Below are positions 8,143-17,298 of a stretch of 64,000 nt of DNA, piece by piece. Location of the stretch: positions 124,001-188,000 of the forward strand of contig CAWJXB010000003.1 in NCBI GenBank assembly GCA_963846775.1, read 5' to 3'. Each line of letters opens with the position of its first letter. Within the stretch, counting starts at the first letter, position 1. Under the pieces are notes generated by a model. That model saw only the letters and a program-made list of their open reading frames with translations, searched no databases and had not been told where the DNA came from. The translations under genes and the position numbers were made by a program. This DNA is from CAVYXA01 sp963846775 (GTDB taxonomy: Bacteria; Verrucomicrobiota; Verrucomicrobiia; Chthoniobacterales; UBA10450).

Positions 8143-10107
8143 CTAGTCGGATTCGTCTTCTTCCACCGGTTCAGCTCGACGAACTTCGGGCTGGCCCGGT
8201 TGCGCTAGGACCGCGCGCCGCTGCCCGTTAGGCTGCTCGGACTTATAGACTTGCTTGAACACGTCGGCGATCATCGGCGCCGCTACGGTGCCGCCGTGCA
8301 TTGTGCTGCCGACTTCGCTCTCATACAGGACGGCAAACGCATACTGTGGTTGATCGGCGGGTAAGAATCCCGCGAACCACGCGGCGGTGCGCTCCTTGTG
8401 TTTCGGGCCCCATTGCGCGGTGCCGGTTTTCCCCGCCACCACTACCTTGCCCAGGCTCGCCTGATGCCCGGTACCGGAGCGTCCATTCACGACCTGGATT
8501 AACCCAGTGTGCAATTGTTCCATGGCCATCGCCGAGGCCTCGAGCGTTCGCTTTTCGCGGACTTGATAGGCGCTAACGACCTGGTTATCGAGCGTCTGCA
8601 CTTGCTCCACTAATCGCGCCTGGTAGAGCGTCCCGCCATTGGCCATTACCGCCATCGCCTGCGCCATTTGCAATGGGGTGACCAGCGTGTCGCCCTGGCC
8701 GATGGAGAGATTCGCGATATCGCCGTTGAGGAATCTGCGGCCGTGCGTGGCTTTCATGTATTCGTCGTTAGGCACGCGTCCATCGGCTTCGCCGCGCAGT
8801 GGAATTCCACATTTTGCTCCAAAACCGAGCCGCAACGCCCAATCGACGATCGGTTCTGCGCCGGTCTTGATTCCGACCTGGTAAAACCAGGTATCGCACG
8901 ATTCGGTCAGCGCCTGGACAAAATTCATCGGGCCGCGGTCGCTCTTCTTCCAATTGTGAAACGTCAGGTTCCCGATCTGAATGGACGGCACGCATTGGAA
9001 GTCATCGTTAGGCTGGATCGCACCCGTCTCGAGCGCGGCCAGCCCGACGGCGATCTTGAAGACCGATCCCGGGGGATAGGCCGAGCGATATGCGCGCGGC
9101 AACAGCGGAATATTCGGATCGTCCTGGAGCGCCTTGAATTTTTCGGCTGAGATCGACGGGATAAAAATGTTCGGATCGAATGTAGGCCATGATGCTAACG
9201 CGAGAATGTCGCCATTGTTAGGATCGACAATCACGATGGCGCCGCGCCTGGCTTTCGCTTCCAACGCTTTTTCCGCCAACTCCTGCAAACGCACATCGAG
9301 CGTCGTAATGACATTGTCGCCCGGCACCGGTGGCGTGATCAGTTTCTCCGAAGTTTTCCGGCCATTCTTATCGAACACCAGTTTGTATTCGCCGTGTTTG
9401 CCCATCAGCATGTCGTTAAACGTCTGTTCGAGGCCTTCCCGCCCTTCCGTCTCGGGCCAGAGAGTTTCATGATTGTCCACGATCCCGTCGGGATTGCGCC
9501 CGGTCCGCCCGACATAACCGATTACTTGCCCGGCCACTTTTCCCCTTGGATACACGCGCACATAAATGGGCCGCACGATCAACCCCGCGACTCCGTCCTT
9601 GACCTCCTTGTATTCCGACTCGCTCAGGTTTTGCGCGATCTCGAACGGCATGATCCCGCGGTTGCGATAGTGTCGCAGGATCGCTTCGTCGCTGATGTCG
9701 ATCTTGCGCCCGATAATCTTGGACGCTTTATCGATCTTCTCCCGGGCAAAACTAATCGCCTGCGCGTCGGAAAAATCGAGCGGCGTAGGAAAACTGAACG
9801 CGAGATTATAGCTTAGCTTGTTTTGCGCGAGCGGCACCCCGTTCCGGTCCGTGATCTCGCCCCGCGGCGCCGGAATGTCGAGAATGTAAGTCCGTGCCAT
9901 TTTTTGCGTCTCAAAGGTCGGAACGATCTCCTCTTCGTCTGTAGTGGCGCCCGTGTCGGGCGCGGATGTGGCAGCGCCCGCCGCAGTGGATGCCGGACTC
10001 GGACTCCGTGTCGCTGGGGTCCCTTCCGTCTCTTGTCCGCGGCACACGAATGGCCACACGCCTAACAACCCGACCAGCGCCCACGTTTTCATTCCGAGGA
10101 TCGACAT
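8143..10107 (-). CDS. mrdA: Penicillin-binding protein 2-type peptidoglycan D,D-transpeptidase
   Basis: A 654-residue class B penicillin-binding protein that cross-links peptidoglycan in the periplasm, probably in the elongation complex. It has a hydrophobic N-terminal anchor, a PBP dimerisation domain (RGEITDRNGVPLAQN, then VGRTG), and a transpeptidase domain with the nucleophile Ser348 in SVFK, the SCD motif at 403-405 and KTG at 560-562. ATG 10107 was chosen because it lies 22 bp after the uvrC stop and begins just before the signal-anchor; a start at 10203 would overlap uvrC. No mreC/rodA neighbour is present, so the gene lies outside a classical mre operon. The C-terminus is a short acidic tail. 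Confidence 0.9.
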   Translation of the reverse strand: MSILGMKTWALVGLLGVWPFVCRGQETEGTPATRSPSPASTAAGAATSAPDTGATTDEEEIVPTFETQKMARTYILDIPAPRGEITDRNGVPLAQNKLSYNLAFSFPTPLDFSDAQAISFAREKIDKASKIIGRKIDISDEAILRHYRNRGIMPFEIAQNLSESEYKEVKDGVAGLIVRPIYVRVYPRGKVAGQVIGYVGRTGRNPDGIVDNHETLWPETEGREGLEQTFNDMLMGKHGEYKLVFDKNGRKTSEKLITPPVPGDNVITTLDVRLQELAEKALEAKARRGAIVIVDPNNGDILALASWPTFDPNIFIPSISAEKFKALQDDPNIPLLPRAYRSAYPPGSVFKIAVGLAALETGAIQPNDDFQCVPSIQIGNLTFHNWKKSDRGPMNFVQALTESCDTWFYQVGIKTGAEPIVDWALRLGFGAKCGIPLRGEADGRVPNDEYMKATHGRRFLNGDIANLSIGQGDTLVTPLQMAQAMAVMANGGTLYQARLVEQVQTLDNQVVSAYQVREKRTLEASAMAMEQLHTGLIQVVNGRSGTGHQASLGKVVVAGKTGTAQWGPKHKERTAAWFAGFLPADQPQYAFAVLYESEVGSTMHGGTVAAPMIADVFKQVYKSEQPNGQRRAVLAQPGQPEVRRAEPVEEDESD

Positions 10108-10129
10108 CTTCACTCGCCCTACTCGCCCG

Positions 10130-11731
10130 TCAACGCCGCTGCAAATATCGTTGCACTTCCTCCGCCAGTTTACGTCCGATTCCTTCGGTCGCGGCAATTT
10201 CATCGACGGTCGCTTTCCGAAGCCGGTTCACTGATCCAAACTTCCGCAGCAGAATGTTCTTCCTATTCTCGCTGATACCGGGACAATCATCCAGCACGCT
10301 TTCGCCAATCCGTTTTTTCATCAGCAGCTGATGATAAGCGTTGGCGAACCGGTGTGCCTCGTCCCGGATCCGCTGAAGCAATCGCAGCGCGCCGGAATCG
10401 AGAGAAAGTTGCAGCGGCATCGCGTATCCCGGCCGATAAATCTCCTCGTGCTCCTTGGCCAGGCCAATGATCGGCAAATCATGCAAGCCCAACCGCTGCA
10501 ACTCCCGACAAGCCGCCGAAAGCTGCCCCTTCCCACCATCGACAATGATTAAATCCGGCAGCCGAACAGGCGCCGCCACCTTCTGCTCTCCCAATTGCGC
10601 GTTCGGCGTTGGGCGTTTCGCGTTCGGCGTTTGCTTTTCCATCCGGCGCAGTCCATCCATCGCATCCTCCTGCGAAAACTCGGCCACCTCCGGATGCGCT
10701 TCCCGCGATTCCAGTAGAATTCGCGAATAACGACGCCGCACGACCTCCGCCATACTCGCAAAATCATCCTGACCTTCCACCGTCCGGACCCGGTAACGGC
10801 GATAATTATCCTTGTCCGGCACGCCGTCGCGAAAACAGACCATCGACGCCACGACGTGCGTGGTCGAGATGTTGGAAATATCGAAGCATTCCATCACTCG
10901 CGGCGCGCGTGACAATTGCAATGAATCCGCTAACGCCTGCACATCTGCCATGGGATCGATCGTGCTCGGCAAACTGCCGCGGGTGAAACGGCGGATTGGT
11001 TTCGTCGTGTCGCGCAAATCGCTCACCATGTCGCGCAGCTCCGCCGCTTTTTCGAAATCCATTTTCTCCGCCGCCATGCGCATCTGTTCCTCCAACATCG
11101 CGATCAGCTCGCGCGATTTGCCATCCAAAAATTCGCAGGCCTGCGCGACGCGTTCCCGATATTGCTCCGCCGTGATCTCGCTTAATCGCACCGGCACCTG
11201 GTAGGTGGCCGATTTCAGCTCGCGCTCGGTCGGCGATCCCCGCCCAAACGTCAGGACACCGAATCTTTTACGCATGAAACTGAGGGTCTGCCGCAGCGCG
11301 CCGGCGTGCGGATACGGCCCAAAATACCGCGCGCTGTCGTCTTTCTTGAAACGCGCCAGCCGAAAGCGCGGCCACTCCTCCGAGAGGTCGATCTTGACCA
11401 CAAGAAAGCGTTTGTCGTCCCGGAACGAAACGTTATAGCGCGGCCGATATTCCTTGATCAGTTTGCCCTCAAGCAACACCGATTCCGCATCGCTGCGGAC
11501 CGTGTGAATATCGAAGTCCCAAACCGCATCCAGCATCGCCCGCGTCTTCAAGTCGGCTTGCGCGATCTTTGACGGAAGAAAATACGAGCCGACCCGCTTC
11601 CGCAGATCCCGCGCTTTGCCGACATAGATGACGCGGTTAAACCGGTCGCGCATCAAGTACACACCGGGCTTGTGCGGCAGTTCCTGCACCCGCTTCTGGA
11701 AATCCGGTCTCTCTTTCGCCGGCCGAGTCAT
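10130..11731 (-). CDS. uvrC: Excinuclease ABC subunit C
   Basis: The nucleotide-excision-repair nuclease that makes both incisions around UvrAB-bound damage. A GIY-YIG domain opens the protein (KPGVYLMRD..VIYVGKARDLRKRV, residues 22-50), followed by a UVR motif (MDFEKAAELRDM), the RNase H-like nuclease (MECFDISN..; LIIVDGGKGQLSA) and two helix-hairpin-helix motifs at the end (CPGISENRKNILLRKFGS; EGIGRKLAEEV). At 533 residues it is shorter than the E. coli protein. Between the nuclease motifs it contains an unusual KQTPNAKRPTPNAQ insert encoded by a heptamer repeat (10599-10633). It lies directly upstream of the PBP2 gene on the same strand. Confidence 0.95.
   Translation of the reverse strand: MTRPAKERPDFQKRVQELPHKPGVYLMRDRFNRVIYVGKARDLRKRVGSYFLPSKIAQADLKTRAMLDAVWDFDIHTVRSDAESVLLEGKLIKEYRPRYNVSFRDDKRFLVVKIDLSEEWPRFRLARFKKDDSARYFGPYPHAGALRQTLSFMRKRFGVLTFGRGSPTERELKSATYQVPVRLSEITAEQYRERVAQACEFLDGKSRELIAMLEEQMRMAAEKMDFEKAAELRDMVSDLRDTTKPIRRFTRGSLPSTIDPMADVQALADSLQLSRAPRVMECFDISNISTTHVVASMVCFRDGVPDKDNYRRYRVRTVEGQDDFASMAEVVRRRYSRILLESREAHPEVAEFSQEDAMDGLRRMEKQTPNAKRPTPNAQLGEQKVAAPVRLPDLIIVDGGKGQLSAACRELQRLGLHDLPIIGLAKEHEEIYRPGYAMPLQLSLDSGALRLLQRIRDEAHRFANAYHQLLMKKRIGESVLDDCPGISENRKNILLRKFGSVNRLRKATVDEIAATEGIGRKLAEEVQRYLQRR
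10599..10633. repeat. Heptamer tandem repeat inserted in uvrC
   Basis: Five 7-bp units on the + strand: GCGTTCG, GCGTTGG, GCGTTTC, GCGTTCG, GCGTTTG. Thirty-five bases cannot be a whole number of codons, yet the surrounding frame is kept, so flanking bases must also belong to the insertion. In uvrC the run encodes an Asn/Pro-rich loop between catalytic segments. Confidence 0.75.
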
Positions 11732-11773
11732 AGCCGCTGAAATCTACGCGAGAATGGCATGGAAGACAGTTTC

Positions 11774-11856
11774 CAGGCTGTCATGGCAGACAGGCTCCCA
11801 GTCTGTCGAGCATCTGACGGCTCCGGGACGTCGGCAGGCAGAGACCGGCCTGCCAT
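11774..11856. repeat. Cluster of palindromic hairpins upstream of the PEP-CTERM gene
   Basis: An outer inverted pair (ATGGCAG / CTGCCAT type) encloses hairpins GACAGGCTCCCAGTCTGTC, GACGGCTCCGGGACGTC and GGCAGG..CCTGCC. A further GACAG..CTGTC arm lies just before it. The organisation resembles the longer palindromes at 35066, 46294, 53617 and 60898. Confidence 0.65.
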
Positions 11857-11954
11857 AACACAAGATGTCTGTGTTCCAGCTCTCGCCGAAAAAGCTTGAC
11901 GCTTTTCTTGATTTTTGGCTACAAGGGTGGCTTCCGCCCAAACATATTCACTTT

Positions 11955-12563
11955 ATGAAAAAAGCACTGCTCGTCGCACTCATCACCCTGGCAGCGGCAG
12001 TGACCCCGCTGCGCGCTCAACAATCTGCAAGTTTGTCCTTCAGCGGACCTACGACATGGACGCCAGGTACCTCAATTACTCTGTCGGTCCAGGACGCCTA
12101 TTCCGGTTTTGGTGGCGGATCGTGGGGTTCGTCGTACTGGCTGCAAGTTTCCAGTGCGGTCGCCCCATCCCTCACGATCACCGGCTTAACTTACTTCCCG
12201 CCGTTTCCTAATGGATACCCCGGTCCTTTCCCAATCCTCTTTAACGTCGCCGGAGAACCGGGTTTCACCGGCGAAGCTCCTGATCTCGGAGCCGGCGCTA
12301 ACGGGCTCGTACCGGACGGTTCGTACCACATTACTGATATCACGTTCGCGCTAGCCGCCAACGCGCCGGCCGGAACCTATACCTTACTCACAACGACGGC
12401 GTCCCCGCGCGGCTCCATCCAGGTGACCTCAGACTTCAACGATGCGCCGCTCCCGCAAGCATCGTTCGTATTCACGGTTGTCCCTGAGCCGAGCACGCTG
12501 GCCTTGATCGCGCTAGCGGCGGCCAGTGCCAGTATTGTGGCATACCATCGCCGCAGGCTGTAA
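11955..12563 (+). CDS. PEP-CTERM sorting domain protein
   Basis: A 202-residue exported protein. It has a signal peptide (MKKALLVALITLAAAVTPLRAQ), a beta-rich middle part, and a C-terminal sorting tail: VPEPSTLALIALAAAS, a hydrophobic helix and the basic end YHRRRL. PEP-CTERM tails are processed by exosortase in Gram-negative bacteria that make exopolysaccharide; no exosortase is visible here. ATG 11955 starts the signal peptide; the frame is open upstream but has no credible start. It is the intact member of a tandem family whose two further copies follow and are damaged. Confidence 0.85.
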   Translation: MKKALLVALITLAAAVTPLRAQQSASLSFSGPTTWTPGTSITLSVQDAYSGFGGGSWGSSYWLQVSSAVAPSLTITGLTYFPPFPNGYPGPFPILFNVAGEPGFTGEAPDLGAGANGLVPDGSYHITDITFALAANAPAGTYTLLTTTASPRGSIQVTSDFNDAPLPQASFVFTVVPEPSTLALIALAAASASIVAYHRRRL

Positions 12564-12594
12564 ACAGCGTCTAGCCCCAACCACAATCCACGTT

Positions 12595-12723
12595 ATGAAA
12601 AGAGCACTGCTCCTCGCAGTTATTGGCCTAACGATCACGATAAGTCCGCTGCACGCGACACAGAGTTTATCGTTCAGCGGGTCCACAACATGGACGCCAG
12701 GCGCATCGTTCGTTTTTGACTAA
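12595..12723 (+). pseudogene. Truncated second copy of the PEP-CTERM gene (5' end only)
   Basis: Forty-two codons that repeat the start of the neighbouring gene: a signal peptide (MKRALLLAVIGLTITISPLHA) and the family motif SLSFSGSTTWTPGAS, then FVFD and a stop. The ends match an internal deletion that joins the 5' part to codons like the FVFT found just before the PEP motif in the intact copy, with loss of the rest. It may be translated into a short exported peptide but lacks the sorting tail. Confidence 0.7.
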
Positions 12724-12756
12724 AAGCGGAATTAGCCCCCAACCACAATCCACATT

Positions 12757-14736
12757 ATAAAAAAGTACTTCTCGCAGTCATTGGCCTAACGATCTCGATG
12801 TGTTCGCTACAAGCGACACAGAGTTTATCGTTCAGCGGGCCCACAACATGGACGCCAGGCGCATCCATCGTGCTTTCGACAACTGACACATACTCGGGCT
12901 TCGCAGGAGGCTCGTGGGGTTTGTCTTACTGGGTGCAGGTCAACACCTCAATTGCGCCATTCCTCACCATCAGTGACGTGGCGCATTTCACATTTACTGA
13001 CGAGCATCTGCCGCTACTCATATTCCCATTGTCGTTTGATTCAACCGCCGGAGCGGATCCTGGGTTCATGACCACGACTGCGGCGGATGGCCACACCAGC
13101 GGTGATCGTGGCAGCAGCACAAGAAGAAGAGCATGCTTTACATCCAATCATTCACCGTATAATATGAATATTCTCAACCGCTGGAGTCCCAACCCGGTGC
13201 CAAATGGCTCATGGACGACCCTCATGCCCATGCCACAAGCAGTAACTAGCGCTGCCGCGGTATATTACCCACCCACGAATAAGATCTATGTCTTTGGTGG
13301 GATAGATCCCGATAGCGAGATTGTTTACGCTCTCACACAGATTTACGACATCGCCTCGAACACATGGAGTTTGGGCGCACCCATGCCCGACGTGCGAAAC
13401 CTTATGGCTGGCGGTTACATTTCTGCAACAGGCCGGATTTATATCATCAGCGGGGATAGCAACGGCTCTGTGCAAAGCGCCCAGCCCAATACATGGGCAT
13501 ACGATCCGGTAGCAAATACTTGGACCGATCTCACTCCCGGCGCTCCGTTTCCCCATCCAGCCGGTGGCCTTGCATATGGCGTTGTCAACAACAAGCTGTA
13601 CATAGCCGGCGGGCGCGACGCCAACAACCAGCTCATCAATCTTACTTGGGAATACGAGCCGACGACAAATACGTATACACAAAAGGCTGACGAACCTTAT
13701 TCATCTCAGAACAATGTTCCTGGCAGTGCTGTTGCGGCTGGCCGACTTTGGGTCTTCGGTGGTGGGAATCCGTTCAATCCAACGGGTTCGAGCCGCTGTG
13801 TGTTTCCGTCCCCCCCCAAGAGCCTGCCTGACAGATCCGATCTCTTTTTCCCCACGGTCGACGATAGTGGTCGATATTATGATCCTCGAACCGATACTTG
13901 GCACAGCTCGCCCAGCCTGGCTGTAGCGCGCTCGTTCCCGTCTGGCGGCGCAATAGGTGACAACCTGCTCGTCGCTGCCGGAGGATATAATGGCGTAGGC
14001 TACAACAGTAGAGCCACACTACAACTGGAGGATCCCTGTGTTGGCGCACCAACCCTGACGAGTGCAGCTTCGGAGAAGACACATGGTGCCATCGGTACAT
14101 TCGATGTCGAGCTTCCTGTTTCTGGAACACCCGGAATCGAATGCCGTAGCACTGGTGGAACTAGCGATTACACTATGGTGGTGACCTTCTCAGGCAATAT
14201 CATTGTGACAGGCTCTCCTCAAGCACAAGTCACGGTCGGCACCGGATGCGTCGGCACTGGAGGTGTGTGCAACGGAAGCGTCAGCGTCAGCGAGAATAGG
14301 GTGACCGTCCCTCTGACCAACGTTGGCAACGCGCAGACCATCAACGTGCGCATTAATGGGGTGAACAACTTCGGCGCAGATGCTCCTGCGATCGATCTCA
14401 CAATCCCGATGAGCATCCTGATTGGTGACACGAACGCGAACGCCACCGTGAACGCGGCGGACGTAGCGCAGACGAACGCTCGTCTCGGCCGGCCAGTCGA
14501 TTCAACCGACATTACGTTCGCGCTCGTGAATGCAAATGGCAGCATCAACGCCGCCGATGCCGCGATCGTGAAGCAGAACAGCGGTAACCTCGCGGCCTCC
14601 ATGATCCACTTAAACATGGCCGTTCCCGCAAGCATCGTTCGTATTCACGGTCGTGCCTGAGCCGAGCACGCTCGCGCTCATAGCGCTGGCCGCGATTGGT
14701 GCTGGTTTGGTTGCGTGTCGCCGCCGCAGGCTCTAA
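12757..14736 (+). pseudogene. Third PEP-CTERM copy with lost start, fused to a Kelch / dockerin-like protein
   Basis: The 5' end repeats the PEP-CTERM family, but the ATG has become ATA (12757-12759) and a base is missing in the signal-peptide codons, so the open frame first finds an ATG at 12798 inside the lost signal peptide. After about 95 residues of the PEP-CTERM body the frame runs into a Kelch-type propeller (repeats such as NKIYVFGG, NTWSLGAPMP, NKLYIAGGRD). Then come the C-terminal module shared with two other genes here and a dockerin-like pair (DTNANATVNAAD, VNANGSINAAD). The frame ends at 14660. A PEP-CTERM tail (VPEPSTLALIALAAIG..RRRRL) is still readable in another frame to 14736. 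It looks like a Kelch-dockerin gene landed inside a PEP-CTERM gene. Confidence 0.75.
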
Positions 14737-14796
14737 TCCAGCCGCAATTGCAAGCCTAGCCGAGAAATCTCTTACTGTTCCGGCCGCGCGCCTGTG

Positions 14797-15984
14797 TTAT
14801 TGCTCGATCCGCTTCAGTAAGAACGCCGCGCCGGCGAACGTGACCAGCGCGCCGGCCAAGAGCACGATGAGATCGACCCAGTAAAAGCTTACGCCGGTGT
14901 GATACATGTTCACGAGCCGAAAGGCGCGGCAGAAATGGGTGAGCGGAAAAATCTCCGCCACAGAACGGATCGCGCCGGGAAGTTGTTCGAGCGGGGCAAA
15001 CGCGCCGGAAAGAACGAACACCGGTAACAGGAAGAAAACGGAAAACTGGATCGCCTGGGTTTGCGTGCGCGAGATGGCGGAAATCAACAGGCCAAGCCCG
15101 AGCGAGCAGAGCAGAAATAAGAAACAAATCAGCGCCAGCGCGCCGGGTTGATAAAATCGGACCTGGAAATGCCACGCGGCGACCGCGAGCACCATGACTA
15201 CGAGCAAGCTTGATATCGCGAGATAGGGCAGAATTTTGCCGATCACGATTTCGCGCCGGCGAAGCGACGTCACGAGCAACTGATACAGCGTGCCGGACTC
15301 GCGTTCGCGCGCGATCGTGCACGCCATCAGTGTCACCGTCAGCAATTGCAGGATCAGCCCGACCACGCCTGGAACGACGTAATCGATGAAGCGCGATTTC
15401 GGGTTGTAAAGTTTGTTCGGCTGCGCCGACCACGCCGTCATAAGCGAGACAAATTGTTTACGGATGTCGACCGGAAGTTTTTTACCCAGCTCGATCACGT
15501 TTTCCGGCAGTGATTCGACCAACAAATCGCGCTCGTTGGCCTGGAACGTGCCGAGATTTTGTTGCACCGCGCCTTCGACCGCCGATGCTGTGTTGGTGTC
15601 GCTGTCGTCGAGATACAACGGTACTGGTTTCGGATCGCCCTTGTCGATGCTCTCGCTCCAACCCGGCGGAATGATCAGCGTCGCTTTCACTCCGTTGCCG
15701 ACGAGGTCACGCCCCCCTTCGAAACCGGGTGGCGCCTTTCGCCAGTGGAATGTCTTGTCTTTCCAAATCACGTCGATGAACCGGGCCGCCCGCGGGGTTT
15801 GGTCCCGATCGATCAGCAACGCGGGGACATCGGTAAGCTCAGTGTTTTCGAAGGCGTGACCGAAAATGACCGTGAACAACGGCGGCAAAACCAGCAGCAA
15901 AATCAGAATCCGGCGGTCCCGGTAAATGTGTAGAAACTCCTTGTAAGCAACACTGCCGATGGCATTGAGCGCAGGCGATTTCAT
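14797..15984 (-). CDS. ABC-2 type transporter permease
   Basis: A 395-residue inner-membrane subunit of an exporter. One N-terminal membrane helix (RILILLLVLPPLFTVIFGHAF) is followed by a large periplasmic domain and then five to six helices, ending with the ABC-2 pattern (TIARERESGTLYQLLVTSLRRREIVIGKILPY; FPLTHFCRAFR). This layout is that of YbhR/YhhJ-like drug or lipid exporters. ATG 15984 is preferred; the frame extends upstream into heptamer repeats that encode a spurious MFDVRRSVF. The partner ATPase is encoded just upstream on the same strand, about 170 bp away. Confidence 0.88.
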   Translation of the reverse strand: MKSPALNAIGSVAYKEFLHIYRDRRILILLLVLPPLFTVIFGHAFENTELTDVPALLIDRDQTPRAARFIDVIWKDKTFHWRKAPPGFEGGRDLVGNGVKATLIIPPGWSESIDKGDPKPVPLYLDDSDTNTASAVEGAVQQNLGTFQANERDLLVESLPENVIELGKKLPVDIRKQFVSLMTAWSAQPNKLYNPKSRFIDYVVPGVVGLILQLLTVTLMACTIARERESGTLYQLLVTSLRRREIVIGKILPYLAISSLLVVMVLAVAAWHFQVRFYQPGALALICFLFLLCSLGLGLLISAISRTQTQAIQFSVFFLLPVFVLSGAFAPLEQLPGAIRSVAEIFPLTHFCRAFRLVNMYHTGVSFYWVDLIVLLAGALVTFAGAAFLLKRIEQ

Positions 15985-16023
15985 CAGCTTTCTTCGCGGC
16001 AGCGCAGTGTGATCTGCTGCAAA

Positions 16024-16153
16024 CACCGAACGCCGAACATCGAACACGCAACATCGAACTCAGTGACTTGGAGTTCTCGCGCGCTACATTCGGCGTTGGG
16101 CTGCCTGCTCGCGAAAGCTTTCGGAGTTGGACGTTGGGCGTTGGACGTTTTCT
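16024..16153. repeat. Two heptamer tandem-repeat runs between the ABC transporter genes
   Basis: The first run (16024-16058) has five units of the type CRYCGAA (CACCGAA, CGCCGAA, CATCGAA, CACGCAA, CATCGAA). The second (16126-16153) is in the reverse sense: GTTGGAC, GTTGGGC, GTTGGAC, GTTTTCT. They face each other, with a GCGAAAGCTTTCGG palindrome and further degenerate units between. The second run touches the ABC ATPase 3' flank. Confidence 0.75.
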
Positions 16154-16156
16154 TTT

Positions 16157-17131
16157 TCATGATGCCGATTTCTTCAAGACCGCTTCGTATCCCTGGGAAT
16201 AGGCGGTGAAGACATCTTCCATGTCGGGGTCGACCCAGCGCTCGTCGAGCAAACGCAAATCAGGGAAGGGCCAGTTTGCCCGCCAGCGTTCGATCAGCTT
16301 TTCCGGTTCGGGCGCGTAGATTCGGACCGCGCCGCTCCGGAGCGAGACCCCGAGAATTTCGGGAACATCCCGCAGGCGAACGAGCGCGGGCATGACTGGA
16401 TCGACATCGACCTCGAGGAGGCGCGTCCGGAAACTTGCTTTCAACGCGCGGGGCGATGCTTGCGCCAGCAGGCGGCCCTCGTGCAAGAAACCCACGTCGG
16501 TGCAGCGCTCGGCTTCGTCCATGTAATGCGTCGTGACCAGGATCGTTTTGCCGCCGTGACTCAGATCGTAGAGCAGACTCCAGATGTGATGTCGATGCAC
16601 CGGATCGAGTCCGGAGGTGGGTTCGTCTAAAAAGAGCAACGGCGGATCGTGGACGAGGGCGCAGCCCAGGGAGAGCAATTGGCGCATCCCGCCGGACAAA
16701 CTGCCCGCGAACGCATTTCGTTTTTGCTCCAGATCGGTCAGCCGAAGCAACCGCGCGACCTGTTTGTCCAGTTGCGCCGGCGGGACACGGCATGCGCCAC
16801 CGAAGAACCGGAAGTTCTCTTCCACGGTAAGATCGGGATATAGACTAAAGCGCTGCGCCACGTATCCGAATTGTGTCCGGGCTTGATGTCGATCCCGCCA
16901 GACATCGCATCCGGCGATCCGGGCGCTGCCGCCGGTGGGATGGGTCAAGCCGCATAACATTCTGATGGTGGTGGTCTTGCCTGCGCCGTTCGCGCCGAGA
17001 AAACCAAAGATCGTGCCGGCAGGGATCGCCAGCGAGACACCTCGCACCGCCTGCGTGTCGCCAAAGGTCTTGCTCAAATGATTGAGCACGATCACCGGTT
17101 CCTTCATTTGCGAATTCTTAGTAGAAACCAT
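16157..17131 (-). CDS. ABC transporter ATP-binding protein
   Basis: A 324-residue ATPase that powers the adjacent ABC-2 permease. Walker A is GANGAGKTT (residues 46-54), the signature LSGGM (145-149), Walker B LLFLDEP (165-171), and the switch histidine lies in LVTTHYMDEAERC. The last 90 residues form the extra C-terminal domain common in drug or lipid exporter ATPases. A start at 17107 (MKEPVIVL) is nearly as likely. It is the first gene of a two-gene unit with the permease. Confidence 0.92.
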   Translation of the reverse strand: MVSTKNSQMKEPVIVLNHLSKTFGDTQAVRGVSLAIPAGTIFGFLGANGAGKTTTIRMLCGLTHPTGGSARIAGCDVWRDRHQARTQFGYVAQRFSLYPDLTVEENFRFFGGACRVPPAQLDKQVARLLRLTDLEQKRNAFAGSLSGGMRQLLSLGCALVHDPPLLFLDEPTSGLDPVHRHHIWSLLYDLSHGGKTILVTTHYMDEAERCTDVGFLHEGRLLAQASPRALKASFRTRLLEVDVDPVMPALVRLRDVPEILGVSLRSGAVRIYAPEPEKLIERWRANWPFPDLRLLDERWVDPDMEDVFTAYSQGYEAVLKKSAS

Positions 17132-17298
17132 CTCACGATTGTCATTCTGAGCGGAGCGAAGAATCTCCGATCATTGCGTCAACCCCTCGGTGAGAAATAG
17201 ACTGAGATGTTTCGCTTCGCTCAACATGACAAAAGCGGCTGGTATCTACTTGCGATGATGCGATCACATTTGCAACCACCCACGGCCAGCGAATAGTT

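Noticed and set aside
14756..15433. 225-codon minus-strand frame inside the ABC permease gene
   Set aside because: It overlaps the permease in another frame, is Arg-rich and has no membrane helices or motifs.
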